DNA of 64,000 nucleotides, taken from NCBI GenBank assembly GCA_038373885.1, contig JAWZYV010019969.1, positions 62,001 to 126,000 on the forward strand, read 5' to 3'. This stretch comes from Cheiracanthium punctorium (lineage: Eukaryota > Arthropoda > Arachnida > Araneae > Cheiracanthiidae). The notes beneath the pieces are model-generated. The model worked only from the letters and a program-made list of their open reading frames with translations, was not told the DNA's origin and did not search any database. Shown in pieces: positions 21,824 through 33,755 of the stretch (the first letter of the stretch is position 1; every line of letters starts with the position of its first letter). Both the position numbers and the translations under genes were made by a program.

Positions 21824-23309
21824 ACATGTTTGTCCACTTCCTTTTTTTCACTGCCCACCAGAATGTAAGAGGGAGGGATTGAGAACGGTCGCTCTTCATG
21901 GACGACTAGGCGAATGACGGATGATTTTACAGGTAACCCAATCTTTTACTTTTTTGCATGGATTCCTTTCTTCAAACATCCTACCATACAGAAACAATCG
22001 GTGTCAGGGTTTGTTGTTTCACTCCAAATAGCTGGCACACGAAAATGCATAGAATCTTCTTTTCAGAGTATCCAAGTACTTAAGGTAGATGAACAAGGTC
22101 TTACAACAAACGAAGGGAGCCCACGTTTATCTTGGTTTCCAACTTTCTGCCCGAAGTACAAAAAGTATGCTTTTCTTCTTAAGAAGTCAAAAGCATACAC
22201 ATTGCCGCTTCTTGGAATGATAAATGACGTCCGTTCATCTATAGCAAAAGTAATCCGGTGAAGTTATACAGGAGATGTGTATTGTGACATACTGAGAGGG
22301 TCACAAAATTTAGGTAAAATATCAAACGCGGCGCAATGTGAACGTAGTTTGAAACTGGTCGCAGTCTATGCATTTGTCACGTTTTTAAGCAAGACTACGT
22401 AGGCTGGACGGAGATCATTTTAATCGTTTGATCACCTGATTCATCACGAACAATGGTGCTAAGTCGATAGTATTTTATGCATGTTTTATGTTTTTTCTCT
22501 TTTAATTTTCTTCCACGAATCGTAATTATAAAGTCTCAGAGTGATCTTATATGCGAAATGTAAACAGTGCAATTACTCAAAACTTTGAGCCTGGAGGTAA
22601 TTTTCAGCGGCAAAAAAATTGTAAGAGGTGGCTATTTCATTTTGGTAAAAAACAAAAATCAATCGGGCCTTGGGCGTCAGGATTAAATATCTCTAATGTG
22701 AAAAGTTGATTAAAAATAATATATTAATGATACATTGGCAGTATCAGACGGTAAATTTTAGATCTTGGATCTGAAAGATAAATGATATCATCGCAAAGAG
22801 AAAATATGTTGTTTTTTTTGTGCAAGTCACGAATGAGTAATAACAAAACAAAGAATGCTCCCAGCAGTTTATAAAAGAAATCCATTCGACTGAGCATGAA
22901 AAAGTGACAAAAACCGTTGTTTGGTGGACTGCTAATGGAGCCCAAGTTTGACTACACTGAACTTTCGATGAACATTTTACAAGTACTACTTCATTTTTTT
23001 TTAACTCGAAGTCAATCTTTCACTTCGGTGCCGGTATTTTTGTATCTCCCTCTTGTGCTGACTCAACTGCTCTGACTGACTGAAAAAATACGATTCAAGG
23101 AGTTCCTAACTGTAGACGTAACCTTTGGAAGTCTTACCTCCAGTTTGCTCTAGGTGTCATTGTGCGAGACTTAGGTGACTCAACTGCTCGAGCGCTTTTA
23201 AATTTTAATATAAAATTAAACTCTTTGAAAGTTACGGTGGGAAATTTTCCGAAAAAAAAAACATAAAAGTTTCCACCTCTGAAATCTGTCATTACCAATC
23301 ACAGAAGCT
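21824..23309. other. no supported gene
   Basis: A 115-codon plus-strand frame (21914-22261) is open but has no domain I recognise and no visible splice structure. The rest is AT-rich with no repeat partner found. Confidence 0.4.
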
Positions 23310-23530
23310 GATCAGCTTGTATGGTGGATAAAGCACAGTAACTAGGGTTTCGGGTTTAACTCTCGGGGGTCGAGGTTCGATCTCCGACTGAAAGTGGATG
23401 TCGTTGTGTCCGTCCCTTCATAGGGTCAACGTTGGTCCACCTACTAGGTGCCCCCACAATTAGGTGACCAACAACTCCGGCCTTTGCGGTGGCCAATGCC
23501 TCCAAGGCATTGTTAAGGCCAGCCATTTAA
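23310..23530 (+). mobile_element. tRNA-derived SINE S2, copy 1
   Basis: The head has TTGTATGGTGGATAAAGC (A-box-like) and, about 55 bp on, GAGGTTCGATCTCC (B-box). The body reads TCATAGGGTCAACGTTGGTC, CACCTACTAGGTGCC, AATTAGGTGACCAACAACTC, GGCCAATGCC, and ends at an A-rich tract. The same head and body order occurs at 35535-35745. Confidence 0.72.
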
Positions 23531-23584
23531 AAAAAAATCACAGAATAACGCAACAGAAAGAAAAACACTGGAGAACTAGACAGT

Positions 23585-23690
23585 GGCAACCATCGAATTT
23601 AATGGAACTTGAACCCCAGACGTCACCGGTTTCAGACAGGTGTATCGAATCTCTCAGGTACAAGTCCCCATTCCCACCTCTATTTTTTTA
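23585..23690 (-). mobile_element. tRNA-like SINE head, degenerate
   Basis: On the minus strand the segment has GGGGTTCAAGTTCC, a B-box-like sequence, downstream of ACACCTGTCTGAAACCGGTG. It resembles the head of the neighbouring SINE at 23775-23972 but is weaker. Confidence 0.35.
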
Positions 23691-23774
23691 TATTGGTGAT
23701 ATTTGTTTTGTTTGTTTGTTTGAATTGAGAATTTTTTCTTGAGGTTTCTGACTGCAATCTCGAAGATGGTCTTA

Positions 23775-23972
23775 TACCCCTGAATATCCGTTTGGCATTT
23801 ATTAATTCCATATAACATTTACTAATAACATATAACACAACAGAAGTACAAACACAGAAGAAAGTGGGGGTGACAACCATAGGTGAACGGGATTCGAACC
23901 CGAGACCTCACCGCTCGCAGGTGGCTGGCAGTGATGGGTGCGCAAACCCACACAGCCACGAGATCCTCTTGG
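23775..23972 (-). mobile_element. tRNA-derived SINE S3
   Basis: The minus strand reads GGATCTCGTGGCTGTGTGGG with an A-box-like TGGCTGTGTGGG, and about 45 bp later GGGTTCGAATCCCGTTCACC, a near-perfect B box inside a T-arm-like stem. The tail continues ATGGTTGTCACCCCCAC and ends in AT-rich sequence (ATTAGTAAATGTTATATGG). Spacing and boxes fit a polymerase III tRNA head; the full cloverleaf does not close, so it is not a tRNA gene. Confidence 0.72.
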
Positions 23973-25889
23973 TGATGTTTTACTTGGCTTAAATCTGCTT
24001 CAACAATATTTATTTTCAATAAAATTATGGAGTGATATTTGCTGTGCGTGTATGTAACAATTGTAAAAAATTGCATTACACGCCGTATTAAATAATTATA
24101 AATTATTAAATACGGTGCTCCATTGTTTTCAATTTAGAAAAAAACATCCAACCTGCTTACAACATCAAACAAAACAAGACATGGAATTTTCATAATGAGT
24201 AGGAGGAGGTGTCACATTCCTTTAATATTTTGCCACGTTTAAATAATTTTAAAGAAACTGAATGCAAAAAGCGGATTGTTGAATCTATTTTCTCCTAAGG
24301 GGAACAATATATATATTTCTTCTGCAACAAAGCAGTTCCTAATTAGAAAAGTGCTGTTATGCTTTTTAAGTTCTTTTTTATTTTACTCATATTACGCTGA
24401 AACTTAGCTAGAAGAAATGCGCATCCACAACTTTCAAAACAGATGGCTCACTTTCAAATCCCGAATTTTTTTTCTCGCAAAAGTTTAATTAAATCTTTAA
24501 TTAGAAAAGTGAAGATTTTTGGTTTAAAATACGTATTTACTTATCTGTCGGAGAGCGAACGTGTTTATAATTAGTAGACAAGAAAACGATCTCTTAAATG
24601 GTTTTTGTGTTTTTTATGAAACAAGATGACGCTGCATTTTGGAATGGGATATCCCCCCCCCCCCTTTTGTTGGGCTAACTAAAAAAATGTTTGTTAATGT
24701 TTGTTAAGACAAAAATTAATTTTTGCTAAAAAAGTAAATAAAAACATAAGATACTAAATTTACAAGTAAATGATATTTCAAAACTATTTATTTCGAAGAA
24801 ATGAAGGAAAACTCAAAACACGTTAACGTAACGCAGGACACAGAAAAAGAAATAAAAAGACCATTGAAAATAAGAAAATCGCATAAGCGTTCGAAACTAA
24901 ACGTTAAAAAAAAGCTTCATATTTATCAGCATTTACAAAGCGTAAAACATAGCTTTTTGTAGACAGTTATTATTGTCTTAAAACAGCGATTTTTGCGTCT
25001 GGAAGTCCAAGGCGCCAATGAAAAAAAAAATACAGTTTACAAAAAGTGACTAATTATATTCTGAAACGTTCGCAGCTGTTCAGTAGTCTTGAAACTATAT
25101 ACATGGTTGATATATTAAATTTAATTGGATGCTAAGCTTACAATAAATGTAAAATAATATAAAAATAATTTCACCAAATTTAATTTTAAGTACTTTAAAA
25201 TAAACGTAAGTAAAATGGTAAAAATCTTCCACGATAAACTGTAAGGCATTTTTCCTGTTTACAGAAACAATATTCAGTAAAATACCGCGCGTCGATTTCA
25301 GTGAACACTCCACAAAAACATCATCAGTCATATCATGTGACACACGTAGTTCGGTGGATGTTTTCTTTTTCTTTTGCGACGTATCATTTGTCAAAAAAAA
25401 TATCTGTTTTATAGTTTGCTGGCTGAAAATGTTCCGCATATTAAAAAGTCTGTTATTTGGAACATATTGCGTATGCAGAATTCATCCCCTTGACTGATTT
25501 TATTTATTTTTTATATATTTTTTTTCGTTTAGAAAAGGGAATCTTTTCATGGCTAAACATTTCCCTCACAGTAGTTTCTTATTTGCCCTATTCATTGCAC
25601 TGAAGGAGGACAAAAACAGAGAATAATTGAACGACTGAATAAAAAGGGCAAGAGAAATATATCACGCCAGTAAAATTCGTATTCTTTAACTTGCCGCCTC
25701 AAAATTTACTCTGAAAAATACCAAAAGACAGCATATACAAAATAGATAGAGTTTATCTTCTTTGTGCACTAAATATATAGCGTTCTTACAGAAAAGGAAA
25801 TGATTTTGTAATTTAGTAGGATAGAAATAAAAATATTTTAGAAATGAACATCATTATACACCTGAAGTATTTTGTATTGTTAATTAGTT
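23973..25889. other. no gene seen; one short hairpin
   Basis: AT-rich. A 15-bp stem with one mismatch lies at about 24082-24116 (CCGTATTAAATAATT and its inverse). A poly-C tract is near 24653. No coding motif recognised; the 114-codon minus frame at 25095-25439 is unassigned. Confidence 0.45.
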
Positions 25890-25957
25890 GGCATGTTCAA
25901 GCATAAGTTGGCATAAGTTGGCATGTTGGCATGTGTGCATAAGTTGGCATGTTCAAG
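25890..25957 (+). repeat. short tandem repeat of a GTTGGCATG unit
   Basis: Five irregular units built from TAAGTTGGCAT and GTTGGCATGTTCAAG. Local slippage product. Confidence 0.85.
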
Positions 25958-26108
25958 ATCTAGGAGAAAAAGAAATTGTAGTAAATTGAAATATCTCCTT
26001 TTCGTAGGGTTTCATACTTCCTTATAAAAGTTCCGTCTTTTTTTTTCCCTACGTAACAAAGCACTACGCATACTATTATTATACATACCTTAAGATATAA
26101 TAATATTT

Positions 26109-26116
<8 letters not shown>

Positions 26117-26166
<50 letters not shown>
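26117..26166 (+). repeat. (AC)n(AT)n microsatellite
   Basis: About thirteen AC units followed by about twelve AT units. Confidence 0.97.
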
Positions 26167-26360
26167 TTGAATTTTTTTTTCAAAGAGTATGTGATTTACC
26201 ACGTCTCAAAATAGTATAGTATTTCACTCTTACGTATTTTATTTGTCTTTTAAAAAAATCGCACAATGCCAGTTGTATCTCTTTCAACACTATCTTAATT
26301 CCCAAGAGCTCCTTTACCACAACTGCTATGTTTTATAATAGAGCAATTTCATAAGATGTA

Positions 26361-26787
26361 GGGTCATTCCATGGTGACTGATGTTACAATTTGACTACAT
26401 TTGTAACCTTTGAAATTCACCAGTGGCTTGAAATATGTATATTTATTTATTTAAATTGATCAAGAGTATCACAAATAAGTACTACGGTGTTATCCATTCT
26501 CGATATAAGAAGCCTTTTCCCCCCTTTAAATTAAGGGAAATCAAAAAACGTGACTGATGTTACACAAAAGATTTTTTGTGTAACATCAGTCACGTTTTTT
26601 GATTTCCCTTAATTTAAAGGGGAAAAAAGGGCTGCTTATATTGAGAATTGACAACAGTGTAGTACTTATTTATGATACTCTTGATCAATTTAAATAAATA
26701 TATATATATACATACTTCAAGCCACTGGTGAATTTCAAAGGTTACAAATGTAGTCAAATTGTAACATCAGTCACCATGGAATGACCC
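26361..26787. mobile_element. 427-bp palindromic foldback MITE flanked by TA
   Basis: Two arms of about 210 bp are near-perfect inverted copies around a 4-base loop near 26570-26573. The outer ends are GGGTCATTCCATGG and its inverse, bordered by TA on both sides (26359-26360, 26788-26789), as for Tc1/mariner-type insertion. The 15-mer GTGACTGATGTTACA occurs at the outer (26374-26388) and inner (26550-26564) end of the left arm and inverted at 26579-26593 and 26760-26774. Arm differences are few (for example TATTTATTTATTTAAATTG against an expanded TATATATATA). A transcript would fold into one long hairpin. No coding content. Confidence 0.92.
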
Positions 26788-28427
26788 TATACCAGCTTAT
26801 CAAGGTTCAAAGGTGCAAGTTAAAAATAATGAATTGCAAGAAATATTTATCGGAGAATGTGGTTATATATGAATCGAACATACAGCTCATCTAATGGGTT
26901 TCTAATGAGCTTTTAATGGTTTTTTTCCCTTGCTTTCTTGTAAACCTCATGAACGCAATCATTCCGAGCTCATGCCAATTAATTGCAGCCAGAAACTAAT
27001 TTCATTACTTAAAATTTCTTAAACGAGTAAGATTGAAAACTTCAAGCTGTGTGTATCACTACTTCAAATAGCCCTACCGTATTTCCACTCAGTGCTTAAA
27101 TGTAAGCCTGCTCAATTAAGTACTCGAAGAGCATACAGAGTTTCCTAAAGAATGTAACACATTCTTTTCAGATAATAACAGGAAATAAAGTTTTTTAAAT
27201 TGCTGCTAATAGCAGTTCTTTCCCTTGCGTTGAAAGAGCACTGATACATATCAAGTCACACCTCCATTGACTTTTAAAGTGGAAAGTTTTAGCTGTCAGC
27301 GCATGAAACTATTTTACTTACGACTACAGAATAATTGCCAAAGTCAACGCACTGGTGACGAGTTTCATACTCAAGAGAGGGAGGGGGGACTGAAGATCAA
27401 CACCTTCAATCTTGTGGAATAATTTTTAGCACAAATATTGCGCCTAGCATCAGATTATGTCTATACCCCCTCCCTCCCGCTTGAAGAAAGTCTGCCTACA
27501 CTGCAGCTGGTGACACTGAGGCTGGATTACGCATAAAAGCCAACGCTCATTTTGAGTGCACGGGACGCCACTCCAGGGTGTCAGGGGAGTTTTTAATGGT
27601 CAATTTGCACTTAAAGGGTATTGTAAAATCGGGGAAATATTGCAGAGTTGAAATATTTATGGGATATTAATAACCAGTCGGAATCCACCGCCAACAAAAT
27701 AACCCGTGAAACGACGCAATCACGGCCCAAACATAATGGGGAATCTTTTCTCTGCAATCCGGTAAGAGGACACTGAAGAATACATTGAACTGTCATTCTA
27801 CCCTATGACAACGCTGTTGCCTGTTCTTCGAAAAAAAAGAACTCTGTTTTTAGTCTTGGTACACAAATTGAAATAAACTAATAGCACCATAATCTCCAAA
27901 AAATTCCAGATGGTTCTTCATAAGCTGTTTTACACACTGCGATAAGCGAAAACGCTGTGGCTCTTGTGAAATTTTCAGAAAAAATTCTTAAACATGGATC
28001 GGAGCTGCAAGATTTTTCGAAGAGTGACACGTTTTGCGAAATTTTCCAATTTTTAAGAATTTTTTCTAAAAGTTTTGAAACTGATACAGATTGGCTTGTC
28101 TTCGCAGTACGTAATACAGCTTGTAAAGAGACAGTTTCAAAATTTTGAAGAGCCTGGCATAATTAGTTTATTTGTAATTATGTACCAAAATCACATGATT
28201 TTTTCGAATAACACCGTTAATGCAGATTAAGGGCCTAATTCAATTTAAACGCTAGCAATCCTCTCCGAAAGGTACGTTTTTCCTCCCACAGTTCGATCTC
28301 TTTGTCAGACGACAAGAAAAATGGATTCAAATTAAACGTTCGAATTTTGAGGGTTACCGGAGCGAAAATTTATCGCCTATCTATGATAAAATGGGATGTC
28401 CACCAGGTGGCGCCATCTCTTTATCAT
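26788..28427. other. no supported gene
   Basis: Includes a GC-richer segment (27340-27800) with GAGGGAGGGGGG and CCCCCTCCCTCCC tracts. No recognisable protein or RNA. A possible TTAAGGGCCTAATTCAATTT element end lies at about 28225. Confidence 0.4.
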
Positions 28428-28860
28428 AAATATAAAATTTATACTAATAGCTTCCTTAGATATGTTTTTTAATTATTAAAAATGTATGTTTGCTTAAACT
28501 GTATAAAATTGCTTTTTAACATATATTATGCTAAATTACGTGTTTTATCTTATGAGGAAAACATTTAGTTTTGTGGGAAAGAAAAACAGCAAAAAAAAAA
28601 AAAAAAATTAAAAAAATTTGTATAATTTTGAAAAAATTAATATAAATATAAAATTTATAGTAATAACTTCCTTATGTTTTTTTAATTATTAAAAATGTAT
28701 GCTGGCCTAAACAGAATAAAATTGCTTTTTAACATATATTCTATGATAAAACATGTGTTTTATCTTATGTGGAAAATATATAATTTTGTGGGAAAGGAAA
28801 ACAGCAAAATGAAAAAAATAGAGATTAAAATTTGTATAACTTTGAAAAATTAATATAAAT
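28428..28860 (+). repeat. tandem duplication of a 215-bp AT-rich unit
   Basis: Units of about 28428-28644 and 28645-28860. Both contain TATAAAATTTATA, ACTTCCTTA, TTAATTATTAAAAATGTATG, AAAATTGCTTTTTAACATAT, GTGTTTTATCTTATG, TTTTGTGGGAAAG and AACAGCAAAA. Divergence of perhaps 10-15 percent suggests it is not very recent. Confidence 0.85.
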
Positions 28861-30794
28861 AAATATATCCATGTATAGTTGTACAATTAATTTAGTACGT
28901 AAAAAACTTAATAAAAATTACTCATACAAACTGAAGTGTTTCATTTTTTCTTCTAAATGAGTGATAGTGAGTGAAAAAAAAAAAAAAAAATATTTTCCTA
29001 TTAGTGTTACTTATTACTACTATCATTACTTATTACCACTTATTACTACTATTCAATGTGCGTAATTTTGATTACAAAAATTTCAAAGTGTGGTATATAC
29101 ATGCTTACATTAATGTTCCAAAATTATAATAATTTTATTCTTAACGATTTTTTTGTGTTATTTTCATTTTCTTTTTTTTCCCATTAAATTATAATTATTT
29201 TTTTATATGATTAAAACTCATATTTAATACTTTAAAAAGTAACATATTATAAAAAGCAATTTTAACCAATTTAGACAAGATTATATTTTAAATAATTAGC
29301 ATTAAAAAATTTAAGCAACTATCACTTCAACTTAGTAACTAAATAAACAAAAATTTACTTTGTTATAAGAAGATGATGCCACCTAATCTAGCTTTACTTC
29401 GTTTTCGCGTAGGCTAGCCCTCTGAATCTCTTCTAGCTGAATCTCTTCTAGCAAAACAATGTAAATTAATAAAAAGTTTCGCGAACTAAGTAATATATTT
29501 ATTTATATTACTTAGACTCTTTAAGAACTGCTTAACACTGAAATTCCATTATATTTCCTCGTATTTTAAGATAACGAGAAACAGAGCTGCTAAGCCTTTT
29601 TGGATGTATGGCTTAAAGATGGCAGTAAAATGTTAGAATTAGTAAAAACGATAGTACGAGATTGTTCGCGGTGTCATGTGATCAGAAAGCGTCCGACTTA
29701 TTTCGTGTGTATGAGAAACTTTGCTTTCATTTGAAATTTCCATACTCGCATGGGAAAACGTTCGAATGCTGTTTCGTTTGAATCTCTCCCTTAGAAACAG
29801 CAGGAGCAGTCAAGGGAACAAAACTAGATATGTACCTAGATATGTACCAGAAAACATGTTCTTATCTGATTTAGCACAAAAACATAATCTTATCTGACTT
29901 AGTATCTTGTTTTTTATGATGCCATGTTGACATTTACATTGACTGAGAGATTTGTAGCTCTTACGAATGTTCTTGCACTAACGAAAGTTTTCTGCTAAGA
30001 GGAGTTTATTTAGTTTGATATTTCAGCTCCTCATTTGATTTTTAACACAGTAGGCTTCAACAGTTTCACCACCATGTAGTAAATGAACGTTTCTTGAAAA
30101 TGCCCATTTTTGGATAAGAACCTCCCCTTCTCTCCACGTACACGAATTTTACAATATGACTATAATTCGTGAAGAAGGTCTCGGTTTGAAATCGTAATGA
30201 TCTGTGGTCTGTCGCAGAGAATAAGCACACTACTCTACTGTTAGCGTTGACATTAATGTCATAAAAAGAAATATCCAGTTTGCTTTGACATAACAAAGGT
30301 AACTTTCAAATTTAGCCTTTAAAAGTGCTGATAGCAAATTCGTTTTAAAATGGGTAATCAGTAGTGCACAGTATAGATAATAAATCCATTTAAGTTATTT
30401 AAATGTATTATTCCTTTATTTTAAAGTTACATTTACTGGTTTAACTCATAAGAATTTTTAAAATCATGGAAAAAAGAATTAATTATTCAAATTATAAAAT
30501 GTAGTTAAATAATTAGATTTTAAATTTATTTGACTTTCGATTTTTAATATGCTTATTGAAAAAATTAAATCATTGTGTTTTAAAACTCATCCTTACATCT
30601 AATTCATGTGCTTAATCCAATCCTTATAACTAATTTATAAAATATTGTTCCATAAATTCATGTGTAATATTTTATATGCTTTAAAATGTTGCATAAAATT
30701 CGTGCAAATATATTGTCACGTTGTAAACATATTGTCAAAATAGTTTTTATTCTTTCCTCCATTTACTATAAGCTCAAATATTTGTTTTCGGTCA
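28861..30794. other. no gene seen; possible right end of a TTA-flanked element
   Basis: Mostly AT-rich. At 29776-29793, TTTCGTTTGAATCTCTCCC followed by TTA resembles the right end of the PIF-like MITE at 13983-14211. With the left-like end near 28225 it could bound a 1.5-kb element that contains the tandem duplication. The flanking triplets (TAA and TTA) do not agree, so the pairing is uncertain. Confidence 0.35.
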
Positions 30795-31000
30795 TAGAAA
30801 AGCCTGACAGAAAATCAAAGAAGAATTTCCATTTTTCTTGTCGTTGCACGGAGCCATCTTTTTGTCATTTTTGAAAATACGGTACATCAAACAATTGTCA
30901 TAATATAGACATTTCCAGAAAAATACATCACAGGAAAACGGCTGGTAAAACCTTCATATTAGTAGTTTTCTGAGAGAATTTATTTTAAATTTTCTAAAAC
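30795..31000 (+). repeat. dispersed repeat J, copy 1
   Basis: Direct match to 51960-52200: AAATCAAAGAAGAATTTCCA, TTTTTCTTGTCGTTGC, TTTTGTCATTTTTGAAAA, ACATCAAACAATTGTCA, and a shared AATTTATTTTA near the end. Type unknown. Confidence 0.65.
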
Positions 31001-31151
31001 ATTTTACTCTTTATCGATATCCAGACAAATCTTTAAATTAAAAAGTTTTAAAAGTAATATTTACAGACTACTGTTTTGACGCAATATAAAACTTTATTCA
31101 CTAGTTAAGGAAGATTCAATTTATCTTGTTTATTATTGATAATGTTGGCTA

Positions 31152-32130
31152 TTACTCCCTTGTACAAAGTATAAGGAAGTAATGTGATCGCGAAAAATTT
31201 CGGTACCCAGATTTTGAAAAAAACTGATTTTGACTACCTCTAAATTTACTTTTAAGAATTTTTGCAGTGCATCTAATTGTACGTTCATATAAATGCATGT
31301 ACAACCCGACAAAACGTCCATTTTGGCCGGTTTTTACTTGACAACTGTACGCACGTACGTATGCACATATGTATGCAACTCGCATAACTCAAAAACTATT
31401 GGTCGTAGAATGTTGAAACTTTATATTTAGGATTGTTGTACCATCTAGTAGTGCGCCTCCCTTTTGGTCGCAATCAACTGGAAAGTTTATTTACGGGTAA
31501 ATCCAAATATTTTAAATACATTACGCTCTGTGGGCAGAAATTCATTAGCGCGTATTTTAGAGGTATTAGGCTAATTCAAATGACTCAGAATTGATATATG
31601 TTGTTAAGGGTTAGAAAATGAATCTCTCCATCGACAATAGTTTCTTTATCACTTTACTCAAAGACATTTCAACATATTACGGTCAACGGTAATTTTAGAG
31701 ACATTCATCCATTAGAAACACAATACCATCCTAACACATAGTTAGACTTGGCGACTTTTGGTGTACGTGTGTATGTATTTAACTCTCCAAAACAACTAGT
31801 CGTAGAATGTTGAAACTTCATATAAAAGATTGTTGTAACATCTAGTTATGCATCTCGATTTTTGATTCCGTTCTGCTGGAGAGTTTATTTACAGGACCAC
31901 CAAAAAGAATTTTAGTACATTAATGTCTATAGACATCTTCAATATATTCAAAAATAATTTCGTACCTCGCTTAACTCTGCCAAAGCTTTTAACCGTAGAA
32001 TATTGAAATTTTGTATTTAAAACTATTGTAACATCTAACGGTGCACCGCCTTTTTGATTCCAATCGCCTGACTAATTTATTTACATGATCACCCAAATCA
32101 CCTTAAAAACATTAAGGATCCATTCATTAT
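31152..32130 (+). mobile_element. repeat R, left copy (terminal block plus three subunits)
   Basis: The terminus TTACTCCCTTGTACAAAGTA then TAAGGAAGTAATGTGATCGC is matched in inverse orientation at the right end of 38488-39599. Inward come CTACCTCTAAATTTA, GTACGTTCATATAAATGC, an ACGTACGTATGCACATATG stretch, then three subunits. Each carries TCGTAGAATGTTGAAACTT-like, GATTGTTGTA(A)CATCTAG, a C/T-rich CCCTTTTGGTCGCAATC block and a TTTATTTACGGG-like block. I see no transposase. Confidence 0.75.
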
Positions 32131-32464
32131 TACATTCCTACACATGCATTCATTATTACATACATTAAAAGTCTGCGTTCAATTACTACTTTAGCTATCC
32201 CCAAAAATCTCGCAAACTATCTCCAGCTTGTCGGGTTTTGGCGAAATATTGTCAAATTAAGTGTCAAAAACGAATCTTTCAAACTGAACCCAACTTGGTG
32301 TTTAAAAATGTAATTTGAAATCAATAGCTCCACTTGTGAATGTCGCCGTCAGACTTGACCATTTATGTTGGGTCTAAGGAGAATAACATAAAATATTCGC
32401 AGATTAAAATCTTGTAAAGTATCAGCATGATATTATCTGTAGATGTTAGTTTGTGGACCATCAG

Positions 32465-32606
32465 TCAAAATCAAAGATATCAGTGAAAATGTATTTTCTT
32501 TCTACTGGCAGCGTAGCATAACTATATCAAAATCAAAGCATATCAAAATCAAAGATATCAGTGAAAATGTATTTTCTTTCTACTGGCAGCGTAGCATAAC
32601 TGCCAA
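32465..32606 (+). repeat. tandem duplication, about 80-bp period
   Basis: TCAAAATCAAAGATATCAGT followed by the stretch to TACTGGCAGCGTAGCATAAC occurs twice, nearly identical. The second copy ends inside the start of the M3 MITE at 32599, so the duplication ran up to that element's border. Confidence 0.9.
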
Positions 32607-32935
32607 CTTTTACGGAATATAATCAACCACTTTTTCTAAACAATAGTTTCAGACATAGAATCCAGCACGGTTTAAGCACTGAACAAGGGAGACTAATTTG
32701 AAAAAAAAATTTAACACAGTTGACCGTTTCCAAAACGTGGTTGATTATATTTTAAGGCATAGTTGTCAACGCCTTTGGAATATAACTCATAAAGTTTTTA
32801 AAACAGGAATTTTTATGTTGGAATGCAATAAAAGTTTTAAGTTAGACTTAACGTAATGGTTATTAATTAAAAAGCATTTATAAAAATATACTGTTTAGAA
32901 AAAGTGGTGAATTATATTCCGGAGCAGTTGGCAGC
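32599..32935. mobile_element. MITE family M3, copy 1
   Basis: The left end ACTGCCAACTTTTACGGAAT continues as ATAATCAACCACTTTTTC. The right end is its inverse (GAAAAAGTGGTGAATTATAT, TCCGGAGCAGTTGGCAGC). TA flanks both ends (32597-32598, 32936-32937). About 48 bp of imperfect inverted repeat; the interior holds a further inverted ACCGTTTCC/GTGGTTGATTATATTTTAAG piece. Non-coding Tc1/mariner-type MITE. Confidence 0.8.
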
Positions 32936-33294
32936 TATGTGGCAGTGTCAGAGACCTACTGGATGATTGACCATAACGAAGGCCGCAGATGTTGGTCATT
33001 TCATTTGCGGCGAGGATTAGGTAGACCAACGTTGCCACCTATGAGTGGTCTCCTAATTTTGAACCAATCCTAGATGAGAGACCTAGCACCTGAAATCGTC
33101 ACCCACAGAACTATCGTATAAACATGGAGGACATTGAGACCACGAACAGATTTTACATGCACAAGCTCCCATCAACATACGCGGTCCCACAGCAGCTCAC
33201 CCTCCAAAGCAAAGGCTAAGCCAGTGCTGCTTCACTTTCCATGTTCTTACGGGAACGGAATTTAGCGACTAGGGCACGGCGAGACCAAAATATA
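32936..33294. other. GC-richer unassigned segment
   Basis: Higher GC than its neighbours. GGTAGACCAACGTTGCCACC faintly resembles the minus strand of the SINE S2 body, but I could not align it further. No open frame with a known motif. Confidence 0.3.
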
Positions 33295-33451
33295 GCTGCC
33301 AACCGTCCAGATTTCTTCGGGAGATTTCGCCGTACTAATTTTTACCTATCAATTCATATTATAAAAAAAAACGCCAAAAGTTTAATCAAAAATAAAGCTG
33401 TTTAGAAATTGTGGTGTGAAGTTTTCCAAAGAAATCGGGAAGGTTGGTAGC
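33295..33451. mobile_element. MITE family M3, copy 2
   Basis: TA-flanked, with ends GCTGCCAACCGTCCAGATTT and AAATCGGGAAGGTTGGTAGC (inverted). The interior shares AAGCTGTTTAGAAATTGTG with copy 3 at 40115-40268. 157 bp, non-coding. Confidence 0.85.
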
Positions 33452-33524
33452 TATGGCTCAACATGTAGTATTCACGAAAAGAAGTACTAGAACATTCATG
33501 AAAATTTCTTTCTCTCTTTTTCCT

Positions 33525-33755
33525 TCTAAGTTCTACACATCTCATTAATCACAATTTATCATAGCAAACTACAATTTTCTAAATATCCTAAACTGCAGAC
33601 AGAATAATGAAAAAATTCTAAAAACCATTTTCACTGCAAAACTCTATGCATTCTCGATGGTATCAAAATTTTAAAAATTCATCCTTTAATATTTCATATT
33701 CTCTAAAGGGAATTATGCAGTGAGTTTCTAAAACGTTGAACATTACATATACAGA
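33525..33755 (+). repeat. dispersed repeat K, copy 1
   Basis: Direct match to 53885-54090: CTCATTAATCACAATTTATC, CCTAAACTGCAGACAGAATA, ATGAAAA, TTTTAAAAATTCAT, and GGGAATTATGCAGTGAGTTT then CTAA. Copies J and K lie about 2.7 kb apart here and 1.9 kb apart near 52-54 kb in the same order. Confidence 0.7.

Noticed and set aside
21914..22261. 115-codon plus-strand frame as a possible gene
   Set aside because: No recognisable domain and no supporting signals; kept only as a note in the gap entry.
23880..23970. Functional tRNA gene on the minus strand
   Set aside because: A- and B-box-like sequences are present, but the acceptor and anticodon stems do not close and a SINE tail follows.
25960..26202. 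Open frame with alternating Tyr-Ile and Cys-Val
   Set aside because: Produced by the (AC)n(AT)n microsatellite.
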